DNA of 64,000 nucleotides from CAVQBC01 sp963710665 (GTDB taxonomy: Bacteria; Actinomycetota; Thermoleophilia; Solirubrobacterales; Solirubrobacteraceae): assembly GCA_963710665.1 (NCBI GenBank), contig CAVQBC010000003.1, positions 1,116,001 through 1,180,000 on the forward strand, written 5' to 3'. This document shows positions 62,226 through 64,000 of this stretch, one piece after another. The first letter of the stretch is position 1. Each line of letters begins with the position of its first letter. Position numbers and translations under genes: made by a program. A model generated the notes under the pieces. That model was not told where the DNA came from, searched no databases, and saw only the letters and a list, made by a program, of their open reading frames with translations.

Positions 62226-62340
62226 CGGGGGTCGTCTGGCCTCCGGTCGGGGACAACGGCGACGCTACGGGAGGGCGGGCGGCCCGTCTTCGCCGGTCCC
62301 GGCCATCTCGCGCGGGTGGCCGGAATCGGCCACGTCGGGC

Positions 62341-63999
62341 TCAGAGCAGGCCGGCACGGGTCGCGTAGGCGACGGCGGCGGCGCGGGACGGGAGCCGCAG
62401 CTTGGCGCGGACGTTGGCGACGTGACGGTGCACGGTGTGGGGGCTGAGCACGAGGCGGTCGGCGATCTCGGCGTCGCTGAGGCCCTGCGCGACGAGACGC
62501 AGGACGTCGAGCTCGCGGGCGGTGAGATCGCCCAGCGCACCGGCTCTCGTCGCGCCCTGGAGCGGCGCCTCGGCGCGCTCCACGTCGCGGGCGGCGCCGA
62601 GTGCCTCGAACGTGTCGCGGGCGGCACGGGCCTCGGCGCCCGCGGCCTGGGATCGTCCGAGGGCGGCCAGGGCGCCGGCGAGGGCGAGGCGGGCGCGGGC
62701 GCCGTCGTAGGGGGCGCCGCTCTCGCTGAAGCGGTCGAGCGCGTCCTCGCAGGCGCGGCGGGCGGTGTCGTGGTCGCCCCGGGCGGCGGCGAGCTCGGCC
62801 GTCGCCAGGCAGACGCGGCCGCGGACGTAGGCGGTCCCCAGCCGCGTCCCGGCGTCCTCGAGCTGCCGCAGGGCGGTCGTGGCGGCCTCGAGCTCGTCGA
62901 GCGCGGCCCGGGCGCGGACCAGCAGGGCGAAGGCGGGCACGCGGGACAGGACGTTGTCGTCGGCGAGGCCGCGCACGACGCGCTCGGCGGCGTCGGCCGC
63001 GGACGCCGGATCCCCGGCATCGAGGGCCATCTCGCCGAGGCCGAGCACGGCGAGCGGATGGGTCCCGGCGCGCTCGAACAGGGCGCGGGCCTCGTCGTCG
63101 CGGCCCTGGCGCATGCGCAGCTCCCCGAGCCGGACGAAGCCGCCGCCGGCCATCCCGGGGCGCGAGACCTCGAGGTCGCCGACCGCGGCGGTCAGCTCGG
63201 CCTCGGCGGCGACCCAGTCGCCGCCGGTGGCCAGCACGCGCCCGTAGGCGCTGCGGCAGACGCCGAGCAGCTGGCGCGCGCCCCAGCGCTCGGCGAACGC
63301 CCGCGTGACCTGGCACCACTGGGCGGCGCGGGGGAAGTCCCCGACGCCCTCGCAGGCCGAGATCAGGTAGCAGAGGGCCCAGCCCTGCGAGATCGGCAGC
63401 TGGAGCTCCTCGCTCGCCGCGATCGCCGACGCCTCGTCGAGGCGGCGCATCCCTTCGTCGACGTTGCCGCGGACGACCGCGGCGATCCCCTCCAGCGCGA
63501 GCCCCACCGCCTCGAGGTCGGCGACCCCGAACTGGCGGCCGAGCGCCGCGGCGCGGCCGGCCAGGCGGGCCGCGGTGTCGGCGTCGCCGCGGGTGCTGAG
63601 GGCGAACGAGCCCTCGTGCAGGCACAGCCAGCCGTAGTCCGCGTCCTCGGGGAGCCCGTCGAGCAGGCGGCGCGCCCGCTCGAGCCAGCCTGCGGCGACC
63701 GCGTCCTCGCCGCGGAACTCGTAGAAGTCGGCCGCCAGCCATGCCGCGACGCGGGCCGCCGCGCCCGGCTCGCCGTCGGCGCGGAACGCGCGGTAGGCGC
63801 GCTCGCGCGCCTCGAGCGTGAGCGGCCCGTCCGCGAGCCACCAGGCGGCCCAGCCGAGTCCCTCCCACGCCTCGGCGGAGTGGCCGTCGCGCTCCAGCGC
63901 CCGCTGGAACGCGGCGCGCGCGTCGGCCCACGCGCCCGCGGCGAGCGCGTCGCGGCCCGCCGCGATCGGGTCCTCGAGCGGCTGTGGGGAGGTGGTCAC
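62341..63999 (-). CDS. TPR-containing LuxR-type transcription regulator
   Basis: 552 aa from ATG 63999, one base from the window edge, so an upstream start cannot be excluded. Residues 1-480 form a helical TPR-like array (for example DARAAFQRALERDGHSAEAWEGLGWAAW). The C-terminus is a LuxR HTH, LTARELDVLRLVAQGLSDAEIADRLVLSPHTVHRHV. It has no ATPase (NB-ARC) domain, unlike MalT/LAL regulators. The FAD oxidase gene is 115 bp downstream on the same strand and may be its target. Confidence 0.88.
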   Translation of the reverse strand: MTTSPQPLEDPIAAGRDALAAGAWADARAAFQRALERDGHSAEAWEGLGWAAWWLADGPLTLEARERAYRAFRADGEPGAAARVAAWLAADFYEFRGEDAVAAGWLERARRLLDGLPEDADYGWLCLHEGSFALSTRGDADTAARLAGRAAALGRQFGVADLEAVGLALEGIAAVVRGNVDEGMRRLDEASAIAASEELQLPISQGWALCYLISACEGVGDFPRAAQWCQVTRAFAERWGARQLLGVCRSAYGRVLATGGDWVAAEAELTAAVGDLEVSRPGMAGGGFVRLGELRMRQGRDDEARALFERAGTHPLAVLGLGEMALDAGDPASAADAAERVVRGLADDNVLSRVPAFALLVRARAALDELEAATTALRQLEDAGTRLGTAYVRGRVCLATAELAAARGDHDTARRACEDALDRFSESGAPYDGARARLALAGALAALGRSQAAGAEARAARDTFEALGAARDVERAEAPLQGATRAGALGDLTARELDVLRLVAQGLSDAEIADRLVLSPHTVHRHVANVRAKLRLPSRAAAVAYATRAGLL

Positions 64000-64000
64000 C

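Overview
The window is very GC-rich (estimated by eye above 70%) and densely coded on both strands. The gene content suggests an actinobacterium, most likely of the Thermoleophilia/Solirubrobacterales type; this is inferred, because no rRNA gene is present. Supporting traits are a fused PafBC-type double-WYL regulator, a mycobacterial-length Lhr helicase, an actinobacterial HExxH protein of the DUF2342 group, a 7Fe ferredoxin, groESL under two CIRCE operators, and a stressosome/SpoIIE partner-switching cluster. Many genes start 6-8 nt after a TANNNT -10 box, so leaderless mRNAs appear common. No tRNA, rRNA, CRISPR array, prophage or complete insertion sequence was seen.

Layout. 1-7.6 kb: DUF2342 metalloprotease-like protein (partial), cupin, Ala/Arg-rich basic protein, a non-coding stretch with two tandem look-alike hairpins, Mrp, ferredoxin, amidase, citrate synthase, DoxX. 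7.6-12 kb: groEL-groES with a promoter between two CIRCE sites, a DUF2238 membrane protein, and an operon Crp/Fnr regulator - Nudix - ASCH. 12-17 kb: a frameshifted serine-hydrolase-like pseudogene, an ECF sigma factor with a DUF4349 membrane partner, a secreted protein, a 50-bp tandem duplication, a glycerophosphodiesterase and a Nei/Fpg DNA glycosylase. 17-24.7 kb: Lhr, an operon family-5 uracil-DNA glycosylase - MFS - NTF2-like protein, a lipoprotein, and an isochorismatase remnant with an internal deletion.

24.8-33.4 kb: NAD synthetase, a 105-bp tandem palindromic repeat array, rmlB-rmlD, a PucR-type regulator, a DeoR regulator with an MFS permease, and rmlA. The rml genes make dTDP-4-keto-6-deoxyglucose and then dTDP-rhamnose, but rmlC is not in the window. 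33.4-38.3 kb: a stress-signalling cluster read on the minus strand in the order rsbU-like, rsbR, rsbS, rsbT, rsbX, and a second RsbT fused to a decayed RsbX-like domain. A 231-bp element with imperfect terminal inverted repeats separates it from rmlA. 38.4-49.2 kb: PPOX protein, PafBC-type regulator, a response regulator followed by an orphan 65-residue histidine-phosphotransfer (DHp) domain, LytR-CpsA-Psr protein, DapA-like aldolase, cupin, NDH-2, HD phosphohydrolase, SDR, EcsC-like protein. 49.2-64 kb: three DHA2-type drug exporters (one with a linked TetR and twin operators), an L,D-transpeptidase, an ANL enzyme lacking its C-terminal domain, a tandem GNAT, RNase D, LOG, a second amidase, a BBE-type FAD oxidase and a TPR-LuxR regulator.

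The most unusual points are the RsbT / degenerate RsbX fusion at the end of a complete stressosome operon, the orphan DHp protein beside a response regulator, the paired hairpins with conserved loops at 2287-2340, and several reduced or decayed enzymes (serine hydrolase, isochorismatase, ANL ligase).
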